From Bombus terrestris (taxonomy: Eukaryota > Arthropoda > Insecta > Hymenoptera > Apidae), in NCBI RefSeq assembly GCF_910591885.1, contig NC_063281.1:6110700-6174699 (forward strand): a stretch of DNA of 64,000 nucleotides, in the 5' to 3' direction. Under the pieces are notes generated by a model, which saw only the letters and a list, made by a program, of their open reading frames with translations, was not told the origin of the DNA and did not search any database. This document shows positions 1 through 11,648 of the stretch, piece after piece (position 1 is the first letter of the stretch; every line of letters starts with the position of its first letter). A program made the position numbers and the translations under genes.

Positions 1-1031
1 CGAGTCATCATTTTGTTTTACGAGTTACTTTTCCAGAAAGTTCTTCAATTGATATTTTTCCAAAAATATGATAACACGGCGATTCCACAGGCACGTCTTA
101 ATAACATGGCCTCATAAATTCGCTCCTCGCGAAAATTATGTCTGGAACATGAGATCAATAGAGGAATATAACCTTGCTAAAGTTTTGTTTTGGACTCAAT
201 ACTTAATTGAGAACATAAATACCACAATATGGTTCTAAACAAGCGATCGTTTAGAACAGCGGGTGAAAACTTTCGACAATATCCCGACCATTTTCGAATT
301 ATTATCTGCGTGCGCATGGCTTATTACTTGCTTTAGTTCGGAAGCTGTATGAAAAAATATGTAAGTAGCTCTTGATAACTTCGCGGTTGAATTTTAATTA
401 ATTTCGTTGTAACTTTTGCAGACTCTTTCAGACATGCAAAACTTGGTTGCTTTTTTATAAAATTTCTATCAGTTATACCGAAATTATTATCAAAATCAAA
501 ACATTCAACAATTTTTTATGAAAAATAAATTCTTAAAAAATTTTTAATTTACAGTGCATATGTAATAATTCCGAATAAACTTCAGATAAATTTTAATACC
601 TGGTGCTTTGGTATATCTTAACGAGTATACAAATCCTATTAGAGAGTTAATATCAACAACTACGATTAGTTTTCTTTGTGATAAGCAAATGAATCGTAAT
701 TCTATGTTCTTGTCCGTTTGAACGGCTTATGTTCAACGATAACCCAGATTGCTGCCTCAACTAAACTGTCCAACCCACACGCCCATGTGACATATACGAA
801 TGCAGTCAGTACGCCCACTATTTGATAGTTAGGCCGTTTTACTCATTCATCATTACGAATTCAAGCCACAATATCCCGTAATGTATAATCTGATTATTTA
901 AAATAAGTTGGAAAAGATTTGTATGTGAGAAAACTAACCCGCTATTACTTTATATCACTTGAAAGTTATCAATCAACTCAATTATAAAACCATTTTTTGT
1001 ACTAATAAACACACTAACGTTTCCGTATGTA
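1..1031. other. Non-coding AT-rich DNA
   Basis: No open frame, RNA gene or repeat structure could be supported. The base composition is strongly AT-rich with runs of A and T, like the rest of the non-coding part of the window. It ends at the left end of a mariner relic. Confidence 0.5.
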
Positions 1032-1246
1032 TTAGGTCATCCCATAAGTTCGTGCCGACCTTTGTGTATACATTTCATATTTTAAAGAAAAACGAGAGAA
1101 CTTTTATCGAGACGGAATAATGAAAAATGGGAAGAAGTTGTACAACGAGAGGGGGATTACATTTTTTCATGAAACTGAAAGGTATATATACAATCTTAAC
1201 ATATATAATCGCTCGAAAAACGGAACGAACTTATGGGATGACCTAA
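1032..1246 (+). mobile_element. 215-bp mariner deletion derivative, copy 1
   Basis: The ends form terminal inverted repeats: the left end reads TTAGGTCATCCCATAAGTTC and the right end carries the complement, with TA on each side as the target duplication. This is the mariner/Tc1 pattern. Inside, at about 1119-1169, the plus strand reads EKWEEVVQREGDYIFS followed by a stop. That resembles the C-terminal tail of a mariner transposase, so the element is most likely an internally deleted mariner that kept the last 16 codons and the 3' end. A second copy of the same length lies inverted at 41492-41706. It has no transposition capacity of its own. Orientation is set by the transposase remnant. Confidence 0.9.
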
Positions 1247-1248
1247 TA

Positions 1249-1947
1249 TAAAGACATTTGCCTTTTTTCACTTTCTACCTTCTGTTCCATATCTTATTGT
1301 ATTAAATAACGTATATAACAATAGTAATTATAAAAAAAATATATTGTTATATAAGCAAGAAATAACTCCGCTAACAGAAAAATTGTGAGCAGTTAGATCA
1401 AAGAATATTATTTAGAATGATTTAAATCAGTAAAAAAACGCTGCTTCACTTTAGCAACATCAGTGCATCAACCGCTGTATCAGCGCAAACGATTAGAGGC
1501 CATCGAATATATCATCACCAGAAATGTCCAAAACCGAACCTTCATTTCCTAAGCGATAGTATACACTACGACTACTAAGGATCGATTAGTTCAACAGGCG
1601 AGTCAGCCGATTAATCAACAGAGACACACCTGATCTGTTCATCAGTTAACTTCAGACCTTCAGATTTAATTAATCACAGAATGGATTTCTCGCGCTGGTT
1701 TCTCCCATATTTTTGCGAAAGACGTTCTTCGCGACCATCGAAGGTGACGTGACGAGTGCTAATCATCGTGTTTAATGAATCTTTACTAAGATGTGAAAAA
1801 TGGTTATGAGATTTAAATTACTGACTCAACGTGAACTGAGTTTCTTCTTTTTGTATGAAAAAGAGATAGCTAGAAATTTATGAATATAGAATCGTGGAAA
1901 TTAGGGAAAATTAACTAAAATTAAAGTATGAAATTGGAATACATCAC
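1249..1947. other. Non-coding DNA with a GC-richer stretch
   Basis: AT-rich up to about 1440, then GC-richer to about 1770. The richer part contains ATG at 1681 followed by 21 codons and a possible splice donor at 1743/1744 (AAG then GTGACG). No protein similarity is recognised, so it is treated only as a possible first exon under findings. Confidence 0.3.
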
Positions 1948-2468
1948 TGTAGCGGCCCATGACCGTAGAGAAAGTTCCAAGGTTGAAACATATGTGTTGG
2001 CCACATGACCCGCGGAACGACGTCCGAGGACAGGACATCCTAGAAGAATAAATCCTGGGACTTATTAAAAAACCCATGAGCCTTCGAACAGAAAATTTAT
2101 TGTTTTGTTGCCTACGGGTTTTACATCCCCACCTCCGAAGAAAACTCTCTCTTCCGAAGACCTTGGCACCCTATAAAAAGGGAAACGAGGAAAAGTTCGG
2201 GATAGTCCATCATAGTGGTTTCACAGTCGTTCAGAGAGTTCAGTGTAGTCGCTGGTAGACGCACGGTTATTCAGTCAGATAGATAATGAAAGTAGTTCGT
2301 ACAGAGTTTGTATAGATTCTGAATCAAATTTGTATCATTTCTGTATCGTCATCGCTTGAGCTCGACGTGCGTCACGTTACGATCTAAATCGACACGCACT
2401 TGACATCGAATTAAACATTGTTAAAGTTAAACACCACAGTAATTTAATAACATTTAACACATCCTACA
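1948..2468 (+). mobile_element. Solo LTR of a Gypsy/BEL-type retrotransposon
   Basis: The block begins TGTAGCGGCCC and ends CCTACA, so the termini form the short inverted repeat TGTAG...CTACA typical of LTRs. It is GC-richer than its surroundings and holds a TATA box at 2172-2180, followed by a stretch resembling a transcription start and 5' leader. No gag, pol, primer-binding site or second LTR is seen on either side, so it is read as a solo LTR left by recombination. An obvious target duplication could not be confirmed (ATCAC on the left, GCTCA on the right), so the exact ends carry some doubt. Family assignment is an inference. Confidence 0.6.
2172..2180 (+). promoter_or_regulatory. TATA box of the solo LTR
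   Basis: TATAAAAAG stands in a GC-richer context. About 30 bases downstream lies a pyrimidine/TCA-containing segment suited to an initiator. It sits in the LTR in the order expected of a U3 promoter followed by R and U5. Confidence 0.5.
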
Positions 2469-2895
2469 GCTCATTACTTTACAATTATGAGCACAGTAAA
2501 ATTTCATTGCTATTAATTAAAGCAATAATAGGGTGCAGTATATCACATTGTACAATTGGCGCATAGTTCCTTTTTCTCTTATGCATACAATTTTTACATG
2601 TTTTATGAAAGAAAGAAATTTTTATGCTTTGATTTAATGGCCAAGAAAGGATACAACAATGAAAAAATGCAGTATCATATATAATTTCAAGGGATAATAG
2701 AAGGATAAAAATAATACTTTTTCACCAAAGCATTGTCCGTTGAAAATTTATGAAGTTTATTTAATGAATATTTCGATTCTTTTACTTTAGTCTGTGCACG
2801 TTGAATAGCGAATGATGAATCAGCAGATACAGAAGAACTGATATTGTATTTAATACGGAACCGCGTGGTCGAACCGCTAATACGTTGAGCGATAG
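2469..2895. other. Non-coding AT-rich spacer
   Basis: No gene was recognised between the LTR and the next repeat. The minus-strand open frames here are AT-driven and resemble no known protein. Confidence 0.45.
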
Positions 2896-3088
2896 ACTGC
2901 GGATTTTTATGCATTTGACGTTTTCAGGAAATTTGAAAGTATAAAATTGCATAAAATGCATATTATATAAAAAATTGTATAAAATGTTCAAAATATAGCG
3001 CTTTCTATAGTACTTAAGTAGACAAAACAATTTTCTACTTTTTTAAATTGCATTCTAAAAAATATGAATTTGCATAAAAATCCGCAGT
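2896..3088. mobile_element. 193-bp terminal-inverted-repeat element (MITE-like)
   Basis: The left end ACTGCGGATTTTTATGCA is matched exactly in reverse complement at the right end (3071-3088), giving 18-bp perfect terminal repeats. The right half, with a TTCTA stretch followed by TATGAATTTGCATAAA, is shared with segments near 20.6, 23.1 and 51.1 kb, so it belongs to a dispersed family. It encodes nothing. The superfamily is unknown. Confidence 0.6.
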
Positions 3089-3091
3089 ATA

Positions 3092-3615
3092 CTACGCAGT
3101 ATACCCGTCACCCGCCTTCAGTAACAGCAAAGTCACGACATTACCGTGGGGAAGTCGTCTAGGCCCGACATCTTAAACCTTTGAGTGTTCGTTAAAATTA
3201 TCAGAAAACTAAAATCCTAATATTGATCGAAGAACATCCATCTCCTCGCGTCCAAATATGCTAAATCTCTCTCGAAAAATCCGCAGAAAAGAAAACGCGG
3301 TAACGCGATAACGAGCAGATAAACACTAGAGGCAACACGGTACTCTTTCGCGCAAACACCGATGCTGGGTCTGCGTATCAGGAAAATTTGCACCGTCGTT
3401 GTCAGAAACCGTCACATTTCCACGGCAAACTTAAATTATAAGGAAACGCACGTGCGTAACACTTGCAATAATGCTAAATAAATCCATTAAATAATATATG
3501 TAGTAGAGGATATACGCAATAACAAAACTGAGATTGTTGCGTTAGAATAAAACCATGATCAAACTTGCATAGGAACTTTTAAATAATTTGCAACGACGAC
3601 TATACACTGGTATAT
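3092..3615. other. Non-coding spacer, partly GC-richer
   Basis: The sequence from about 3100 to 3460 is less AT-rich than its surroundings but has no open frame of useful length and no recognised repeat. It ends in a short TA run at the 3' end of the LINE. Confidence 0.4.
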
Positions 3616-3739
3616 ATATATGTCGGAGATGAAAGGACATTGGGCCCTTTCTTTTGGAATTTTTGGGTAGATCCCCAATACTTTAGTCTAGATTATTTAT
3701 TGTAGCTATACTTAAATAATAAAACTTAGAAGTAATTGT

Positions 3740-6554
3740 TTATGATTCAATCCGATTATGTTTGCCCGAGATTTGTGGCAGTGGGCTTGGACTCGAGTTT
3801 TTTTTATTTATTTATTTCTTTATATTCACAATTTGTCCAATTTGGACATTTGGTAGAATTTTTAACAGTTATATTAACATGTTGGTGGCTACCCCCACCG
3901 GGATACCATCCTCGTGTTTGCTAGGTTATATTCTTTGTGAGGTCTGCTGGATGTTTCCTTTTTAGTCTTCTTTTCATATTTAAAGTGTTGATCGTTTCCG
4001 CTGCTAGTCGGTTTGAGTGTGTTGCTATTCTTGTCATGCATCTTTCCGCACAGCTGCCGATTGCTTCCTTAACCGTTGGGATTCCCAGGTCCCTCCGTAT
4101 GTCCTCATTTCTAATGTACCATAGTCTCTATTTTGTTTAAATGGCTCATTACTGCTGTCCCCTATATTGGTATTCCGTACGTCCAGATTGGATTTATGAT
4201 CGTTTTGTATATTTTTAATTTATTTTCTATTGTTAATTTGGATTTTCGACTTGTTAGCCAATGCATTTGTCTCCTTATTGTCTGTATTTTGTCTATTATT
4301 GATTTAGTATGCTGTTTCCATGTGAGTTGTGTATCTAAGTGGAGTCCTAGGTATTTGATTTGCTTTGCTTGTGTTATGTGTGTGCCGTTCAGAAAGATGT
4401 TTGGTGGTATCTGTTTTCACAGTGTGAATGTAATATGGTTGCATTTATTGGGGTTTGCTTTTATTTGCTTTTCTTGCAGCCACTTTTCTATTTTTGTGAT
4501 ATGTTCTTGCAGTAATTTGACTGCCGTTTCTGGGTTAGTATGCCTGACTAGTATAGCTGTGTCGTCCGCGAATGTCAGTATTTTGCTATTTGTAGTTGTC
4601 GGTATGTTAGCCGTATATAATGTGTATAGTATTGGGCCTAAGACACTTCCTTGCGGAACCCCTGCCTTCATGTCTTTAGCTTCAGAGTATGTGTCCTTGA
4701 TTTTTATTACGAAGGTTCTACTGCTTAGGTAGGATTTTTAAATTGGTGTATTTGCTTCGGGAATTGTTTCCTAATTGTTTGTAGTAGGCTTTCATGGTTT
4801 ATTTTGTCACATGTTTTCTCTATGTCCATAAAGAGCGCTGTGCAGTATTGCTTGTTTTCTAGTGCTAGTATTATTTCGTTTACGAGCCTGTGCATTTGCT
4901 CTATCGTGGAGTGTTTGTTTCAGAATCCAAATTGGTGATCTGGTATTAATTTTTTCTTTCCTATTATTGGTTTTATGCGGTCATATATTATTTTTTCCAG
5001 TATTTTGGAAAATACTGGAAGTAGTGATATTGGTCTGTAAGATGCAGTTTGGCGTGGGTTTCTGCCTGGTTTAGGTAACATTGTGATCTGTGCTAGTTTC
5101 CATAGTTTAGGAAAGTATTGGATTCTTAGTATTGCATTGAATATTATGGTCATTAGTCTCATCGCTTTTGGCGGTAGGTTTTTCAAGATTTTGCCATTGA
5201 TTGGGTCGATTCCTGGTGCTTTGTTGTTTTTTGTTTTCTCGATTATGTTTCTAATTTCTTGTGCTGTTGTTTTAGGTATGGTATATTGCTTGTCAGTTGA
5301 GGTACTAGTGGTTTGCGCATCCTCATCCGTATGACATTCGAGGTTGTTGTTGTTAATATTGTGTGGTGTGAATGTGTTGCAAAGGTGGTTGGAGAATTCT
5401 TGAGCTTCTTCTTTGTTGCTTCTTGCCCATATGTTATCTGCTTTTCTGATTGCTGGGACGGGTTTTATTGGCTTTTTTATTTTTTTCGTGGCTTTCCATA
5501 GGGAGTAGTTGGAGTTCTCGTGTGCAGAGAGTGTTTTTATGAACTTTGTGAATTCATTATTGTTGTGCTCTTTTATTTTGTTTTTTATTTCTTTTGCAAG
5601 TTTGTTTAGGTGTTTTTGTTTTCTCGTGTTCTATGTTTTTGCCAGTTTGCTTTTGCTTTCCTTTTTTCTCTAATTTTTTCAAGTATTTCTTGCGGAATTA
5701 TTTTTGTTTGTCTGCTGATTGGTTCAGGTGTAGTGGTTGTCCTTGCTGCTCCTTGGATAGTTTCTGTCAATATTGTTACTGCCTCTTCGATGTTTTCGGG
5801 AGTTTTCAATGGGATGTTGTAGTTTATTTTGTTCTCAATTATTTCTTTAAAAGTTTGCCATTTGGTGGTTTTATTGTATAGTGTCTCTGGATTGCTATAA
5901 AGTATTGGTTTGTTTCTGTATTCAATTATTATGGATGTATGATCGGAGCCAAGATCGAGGTTGGGTGTTATTTTTAGTTTATTTGTGTTTAGTCCCCTTG
6001 TAACTATAAAATCGAGTATAGGTCAGGTTTTTTGTTCAGCTCTGTCGGCCAGTATGTCGGTATACCTGTGGATAATATATTGAGGTTATTGTTTCGAATG
6101 TATTTTTCCAGGGTTCTACCTCGAAGTGTAGTAATTCTTGATCTCCACAGCGTGTGCTTTGAGTTGTAGTCTCCCACTGCAATGTACTTGTCCCCCAAGT
6201 GTTGGAAGTATTCTTCCCACATTTGTGATGTTATTTTGTGTCGCGGTGGTACATATACTGCTGACAACTGGAAGTGGTTGCTGCTAGTTTGAACTGTAAC
6301 GGTGGTTGCTTGTGTATATTCCTTACTAACTTGGCTGTGTAAATGGTGTTTGATATCGTTTCGTATCACTGCGGTTCCTCCGTGCGCTTTTTCTGAGAGG
6401 TGTTTGGTATCACATGTGGTATTTTCATGTAGATTTTTGGAGTGAAGTGTGTTTCTGAAACAAGTAATATGTCGATATTGTTGTTATATAGGAATGTTTT
6501 AGTTTCTAGGGCCCGTTGTTGTAGGCCGTTTGAGTTCCAGGCTGCTATTTTCAA
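3740..6554 (-). pseudogene. LINE ORF2 (endonuclease and reverse transcriptase), broken
   Basis: The translation begins MKIAAWNSNGLQQRALETK, the start of an exonuclease-endonuclease-phosphatase type LINE nuclease. Its metal-binding Asn and Glu are visible in WNSNGL and VSETHF, and a GDYNSKH motif lies near 6180. Reverse transcriptase follows: LPKPGRNPRQTASYRPISLL at about 5070, GVPQGSVLGPILYTLYTANI at about 4630 and the catalytic FADDTAIL at about 4565. The nuclease nicks DNA and the polymerase copies the element RNA at the nick. Frameshifts at about 6370, 6000 and between 5600 and 4670 break the frame. The 199-codon plus-strand frame at 4133-4732 is only the antisense shadow of this domain. 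Confidence 0.9.
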
Positions 6555-6565
6555 CGTGTCCGTTT

Positions 6566-7937
6566 TTATTTTTTGCTTAGCACGTTTGTAAGCAGTTGTA
6601 GCATGACTGTGATTTGTTGCGTTTGCTGTTTGAGAACTGCGTTTTGTTCGCTTATCATTCTAGTTAGTATTTCGGTATTTTTGACGGATTGTTTGAGAAG
6701 TTCCTTGATTTCAATAGTGTCGTTGCTGATGTTGTTGTGATATTGGTTGTCAGAGGGTGGCGATTGGCTGATTACTTGCGCGTAGCTTCGGCTACCAAAG
6801 GTGTTGGTGCTGCTGTGGTTAGTGTGAATTTGGTATTGTCTCGGATTTTGTGCTGTCCTGTTGCGCTTGTAAGTTATTGTATGTCCTGTTTCGTAGCGGC
6901 GGAAACAGTTTACGTTATAATTGTTTCCTGACTTCACACCCTTTATAGCTGGCTGGGTGGTTTCCGTTACAGTTATAGCATTTAACTTCTTCTATTTTTG
7001 GATTGGCAGTGTATTGTTAAATGGTTTTTTGCACATTTTACACATGCCGGGCTTCTGTTACAATAATTTTTCGTGTGTCCATATTGCTGACCGTATATAT
7101 ACTGTATGCATTGCGGTCTTTTTTATGTCTAGGTCGCTTCACTGTTACTATTGTGTTTAAAACTTTTTTAATTTTGAATATATCTTTGCTGCTGTTTTTA
7201 GGTTCTAGCTCTATTAGAAATAGTGGTAATGGCTGTTTAGTATCGTATCTGGTTATGTTGTTTATTGATCTTACCTGATGTCCGATTTTTGCCATTTCCT
7301 CGCATATGTTGTCGTATGTATTTGTTTTTGGGTGTAATCCCTTGATTACTGTTTTTTAACTTTTGTCGGCTTTGAGCTGGTAGGTGTGATACCCTGCGTT
7401 TTTCTCTTTTAGTGCTTTCGTCACTTTTCTAAATGTTTCTGGGGTGTTGGTTTGCTATTTGACTTGGTCTACTTTTATCTGTTTTACAGCGTAGTTTTCT
7501 TTTCCTGCCGTGTTGTTTAGAAGTTCAATGAGGGGGTCTATTATTTTAGCATCTATGTAGATTGGAGGTAGTTTAGCGATGCGGGTTATTGGTTTTTCAG
7601 TTGGGTCTGTTACTGTCTGTTCTGGCAGTACGCTAAATGAGTTACGGAGCGTGATTTCTTGTAGCCATCGTTACTTATCTGCTACTATAGCTTTCCTGCC
7701 ACTTGTGCACGGTGTTACTTTTCATTTTTTGCTGGAAGTTACCACCTTCCAGCTTTCGTCATGATGTGTTAGTTCGTTGTTTTCGTCATTGTCTTGTGTT
7801 ATTTCCATATTTGTTTCGTTTGTAACTGTATTTCCTTGGTCTTCGTTTATTGGCTGTCTAGTGTTGGTAGAACTTGTGGCTCTATATATAAAGTATGTTT
7901 CGCCTTTAGTTGTTATTTTTATTGATGGAATTTGCAT
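6566..7937 (-). pseudogene. LINE ORF1 (gag-like RNA-binding protein), broken
   Basis: On the minus strand this reads as a jockey-type gag. The N-terminal region (7937-7722) is polar with little order. A middle part (7295-7038) contains PLPLFLIELEPKNSSKDIFK, a motif typical of the gag domain just before the zinc knuckles. The C-terminal part (6937-6566) has Cys-rich and polar sequence ending in a Gln-rich helix. The CCHC knuckle region is disrupted by frameshifts between about 7040 and 6940. The product would bind the element's own RNA. It lies just upstream of ORF2. At least three reading frames are needed to follow it. Confidence 0.7.
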
Positions 7938-8052
7938 TTTCCACCATTTGGCGATGGGCGTTTACGTTACCGCTTTCTTTTCCCATTTGTCGTACTTTCA
8001 CTGAAGTACTGTTTCTCACGTCCGTTTAGCTCGGCTGCTCAGGCAGAACTGA

Positions 8053-8561
8053 AATGAAAAGATATCTATATTTTATGCAATTTGTCTTCAAACAAATGTG
8101 ATTTGGAACTATGATAACATAAACGAAAAAATATTGATACTTTGACTATTGAGATGGTTCATCGGATTGCCTACATTGATTAGAGCTAACACCAATTTAG
8201 CAGATCGACTATGTCTATTTTTAGAAAAAGAATTCTAGCGTACATTAGAGCAATTTTCCTACGACAAAAGTAAAATTGGGAATTAGCCAATGTATTCGAT
8301 AGCTAAAATTTTGCAGAAGATTGGGTATTCTCAATTTCGCTGAACAACTTGAGAGTCTTAATTTGATAGCACTCGATATCTTCAATTAGTATAAATACCA
8401 AAAGAAAACTCGATATTTTTTATTACCACAACCAATCACATTTTCCCTCTATGTAAACACGATATAAAAGCGTAATATAATATAATATAATATTTAATAT
8501 GATAACGTATAATAATAAACTATAGAGAAAAAATCATCTTTCCTATATAATAAAATATATG
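8053..8561. other. Non-coding AT-rich DNA with a TAATA run
   Basis: No gene is seen. A short run of repeated TAATA units lies at about 8473-8495. Confidence 0.45.
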
Positions 8562-8780
8562 CAATCGGGTACAAAAATAAGCGGACTAGTAATGGAAATT
8601 GCTATGAATAAAGTTTAGATAAATATGGCTATTTTCATACTAAAATGTAAATATTAATTTGTTTTAATTATTTATTAAATAATGTATGTTCTATGAGGAC
8701 ATATGATAAATAAATCTTAAGTATACACGTGTATGTATATATGTATAGTAACATTGTCCACTTATTTTGGTCCCCAACTG
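8562..8780. mobile_element. 219-bp Tc1-like MITE
   Basis: The left end CAATCGGGTACAAAAATAAG and the right end, whose complement begins CAGTTGGGGACCAAAATAAG, form imperfect terminal inverted repeats of about 26 bp. The right end is followed by TA. This terminal sequence style (CAGT, then GGGGACAAAAATAAG) is typical of Tc1-type elements. The interior is AT-rich and non-coding. Confidence 0.65.
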
Positions 8781-11164
8781 TATAATAACAGATTTCAATT
8801 AATATTTCCTATTTAAATCCCATTATAACACGTTCATTATATTTCAGCTTCACAATGACACCAGTTTTCACAATTCTACGAAAACCTATCGAAGAGCAAT
8901 TTATCTTTCGAAGCATAACAAATTCTACAATTACGATTAATCAAGGGTCTAAATAATAGAAGCGTAACAGCGTTTCTAGCTACTTGTGCCACAACTTCGA
9001 TCAAAGTTTCAACTTCCTCCGTTGTTTCTTAGACTTTGTACACTCCTCTTTGTAAACAACGTTTCCCACAATTTGTTGAAATGCTTGGGAAACTATTTGT
9101 CAATGACTAAATCGTACAGAAAATTCCTGTTTACGCTTCATCTTCCAAGTTTCGACTGTTAACGCCGGACTCAGTTAACGCCGAAATGTTTCTCGACCGT
9201 TTGCAAACTCTGTAGAATGTTGACATGTCGGTGTTGGTCCGCAAACAATGCCACAGGACCTCAATTAATGATCACAACGTGAAACAAACTGGTAAAAAAA
9301 GTATTTATGGTATGTTTTGGTCTTTTTGGTATGTAAAGTAAAAAAAAAAAAAAGAAATAGTTTCGTAATTGATCATAAAGCAGAAAATAATTGGTTCTGT
9401 ATTTTAATATAAAAGTAATAATTTTAATGTAAGTTTCATAGCAATTGTGCAATCGTATCTTGATTTTATGCATGAATTATTGAATTTCTAGTACGGCGTT
9501 GCATTTTATGAGGTATTATGGTATCCATAGATTCTGCGAGTATTCTACAAATTACACAAATACCAGGATTTCTGAATGATGGATACCTTCTACTCAGAGG
9601 CTTCCGTGTTTCGAGCGCCCTTACTCTAAGAATGTTACGTTAGGCTACCGAAAAAGGATTATTATATAAGAACGTTAAATACTTAATATATTAAGAGCTA
9701 ATGCAACATTCTATTTACAACCTCTTTTACCGTCAATTTATTTTATTAAATTCTGCCCATTAACATTATAGTTAAAATAAATCGAATATAAATATAAAGA
9801 TAATAAGTCGAATGCACTATTTATTTATTTATAATTTATAAATCATAGAAATTTTCTTCCAGTAATGTTGTATTTATCCAAATTTTATCATACAATCATT
9901 ATCATATCATATTTAATAATTACATTTTTCAACATATGTTTTAATCTTAATTTTTCAATCTTTCATTCAAGGACAAGTGTAGCTAAGAGTTTTCGAAGAT
10001 GATAACAGATTAACAATTATATTGTTAAAGAGACATAGCGATGAGTTAGATACACACGATATCGAGATTTAATTTCTAACAAGGTCATCGTACGATACAA
10101 TAGCTGCCAGTAACTCTATTGCCCAAAAGGGACAGATTCAACAATAGAGCAAATATATTGAAACCCTGCGATGTAAATTACAGGATAGCCTGTACGTGAT
10201 CGTATCAATCACCTGGTCCATTAACGTTGTCCAGAGACTTTCCCATTCAATGTACAACATTGGCACACGTCGAACACGAGTATGTCTGGAACACCGTTTA
10301 GATAAAGATATATTTTATGCGAGTGATTTATGAGGATCAACACACAGGTGTTGAAACTGCGATAGCCTGCAATAAAATTGAGGGCAACGGTTTTAAAATT
10401 TACTGTTACATTGTGTTGGACACGTTCAAAGCGTTACACGCAATAACGTGAAAATAAAAATGTGGTCAGATAGAGAAGAGAAAGTTTTTTCATAAAAGTT
10501 TTCCACGTAAACCAGAGGGGCAGGTAAGACTGAAAGTTGAGCAATTTTGACCTGTTAAGAAGTTAAGTCAGTTGGTTTGGAAGTAGAGTTAACCAAATGA
10601 GCGAGACTTATTTTCGTAAGTAAACCCCATTCTCGTTCTTCTTTCATCCCAAATCTTTTGTTTTAATGCGAGCTACGCACGAAGCGTTTCGTTTCTTAAA
10701 GAAATTTCTGCCTTTCCGTGTTCTTCCCTTTCCCTGCAAGCATCTAAATTAATCCTCCCCAAAGGAATTCCCCGTACGTCGTGCCCATTTTGTCGTGTCC
10801 TGTTTCGATAAACTAAGACTACCGTGTAATAATAATAAATACGTAGACGTTTAAAACGATATCTGACACAAAGCGGGTCGTTTCTTGTTAGCCCAGATTT
10901 GATTACGTAATATTAAAACAAAGAAACGTGTATATTAATTGAATAGAAAACCTGAATAAGGCTTCAAAGCACGTTTGCCATATATTGAGAAACAGTGATT
11001 TTTAAGATACACTGTTGCAGTAGTTTAAGATACCTATCGTGCTTCTTGTGTTTAACATTAAATCGCCTTCTCACGAAATATCTGCAACTTGCAGATACTA
11101 GAATTATCAACGAGGATTGTAGAAGTACTTAGTAGTACTTTACTGTTAATTCAACTTTGACAAA
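8781..11164. other. Long non-coding stretch
   Basis: AT-rich sequence with no supported gene. It includes a homopolymer A run near 9340. Between about 10080 and 10800 the composition is slightly more balanced, but no frame with recognisable protein content appears on either strand. Confidence 0.45.
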
Positions 11165-11170
11165 AATCTA

Positions 11171-11495
11171 CTATATAATTCGGTCAAAATAGACATAAAA
11201 ATAGTGATCAAAGAACAAAAATTCCAACGGAGCTAAATTTTGGTAGAGACCTCGGGTACACCTGTAGAAATAAAGTGCCAAAAATCGGTATTCATTTCAT
11301 GCGTGCTAAAAAAAGTTATTCAAGGTCAAAGTAACAATTTTCGGATTTTTTAAATTTTTCTTGAAAACGGTAAATTTTATCGAAAATATAGACTAGACAA
11401 AAATTGTAGATCGTAAAATTATCTACAAAAATGTTTCTCATACTTTTTTTCCTAAGAATCACCATTCCTAAGATATCGCCATTCTAAAGGTTGAA
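11171..11495. repeat. Left long terminal inverted repeat
   Basis: It starts CTATATAATTCGGTCAAAAT and matches the reverse complement of the right arm along its whole length. Matching blocks include CTACAGGTGTACC-type sequence, AAAATCCGAAAATT-type sequence and AAGATATCGCCATTCTAAA near its inner edge. Confidence 0.85.
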
Positions 11496-11648
11496 GTTCT
11501 ATTATCTACGTGGCGACGCTCATATACTTGCTTTTCTGAAGTAGCTTAAGTGAAATACTTTTAGTGTTGAACGTTCCTTTCGAGTGAATACATGTATTTA
11601 TTGCTAGCGTCTACTATTACAGTTTGTATCCATTAATATTTAAAAAAA

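Larger units (their letters stand above)
3620..8052 (-). mobile_element. Decayed jockey-clade LINE
   Basis: A non-LTR retrotransposon lies on the minus strand. Reading from the right, it starts with a 5' leader (about 8052-7940), followed by a gag-like ORF1, an apurinic-type endonuclease, a reverse transcriptase and a C-terminal region. It ends near a TA-rich run at about 3620, which fits a simple-repeat tail. All domains are in the order usual for the jockey clade. Length is about 4.4 kb, near full length for the clade. Several frameshifts and stops interrupt both ORFs, so it is inactive. Target duplications were not identified, so both borders are approximate. Confidence 0.88.

Noticed and set aside
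1032..1040. TTAGG at several element ends, considered as telomeric repeat
   Set aside because: It occurs singly as part of mariner termini and never as a tandem TTAGG array.
4133..4732. The longest open frame of the window, 199 codons on the plus strand
   Set aside because: It lies antisense to the reverse transcriptase of the LINE, whose FADDTAIL and GVPQGSVLGP motifs are read on the minus strand. The plus frame is a hydrophobic shadow.
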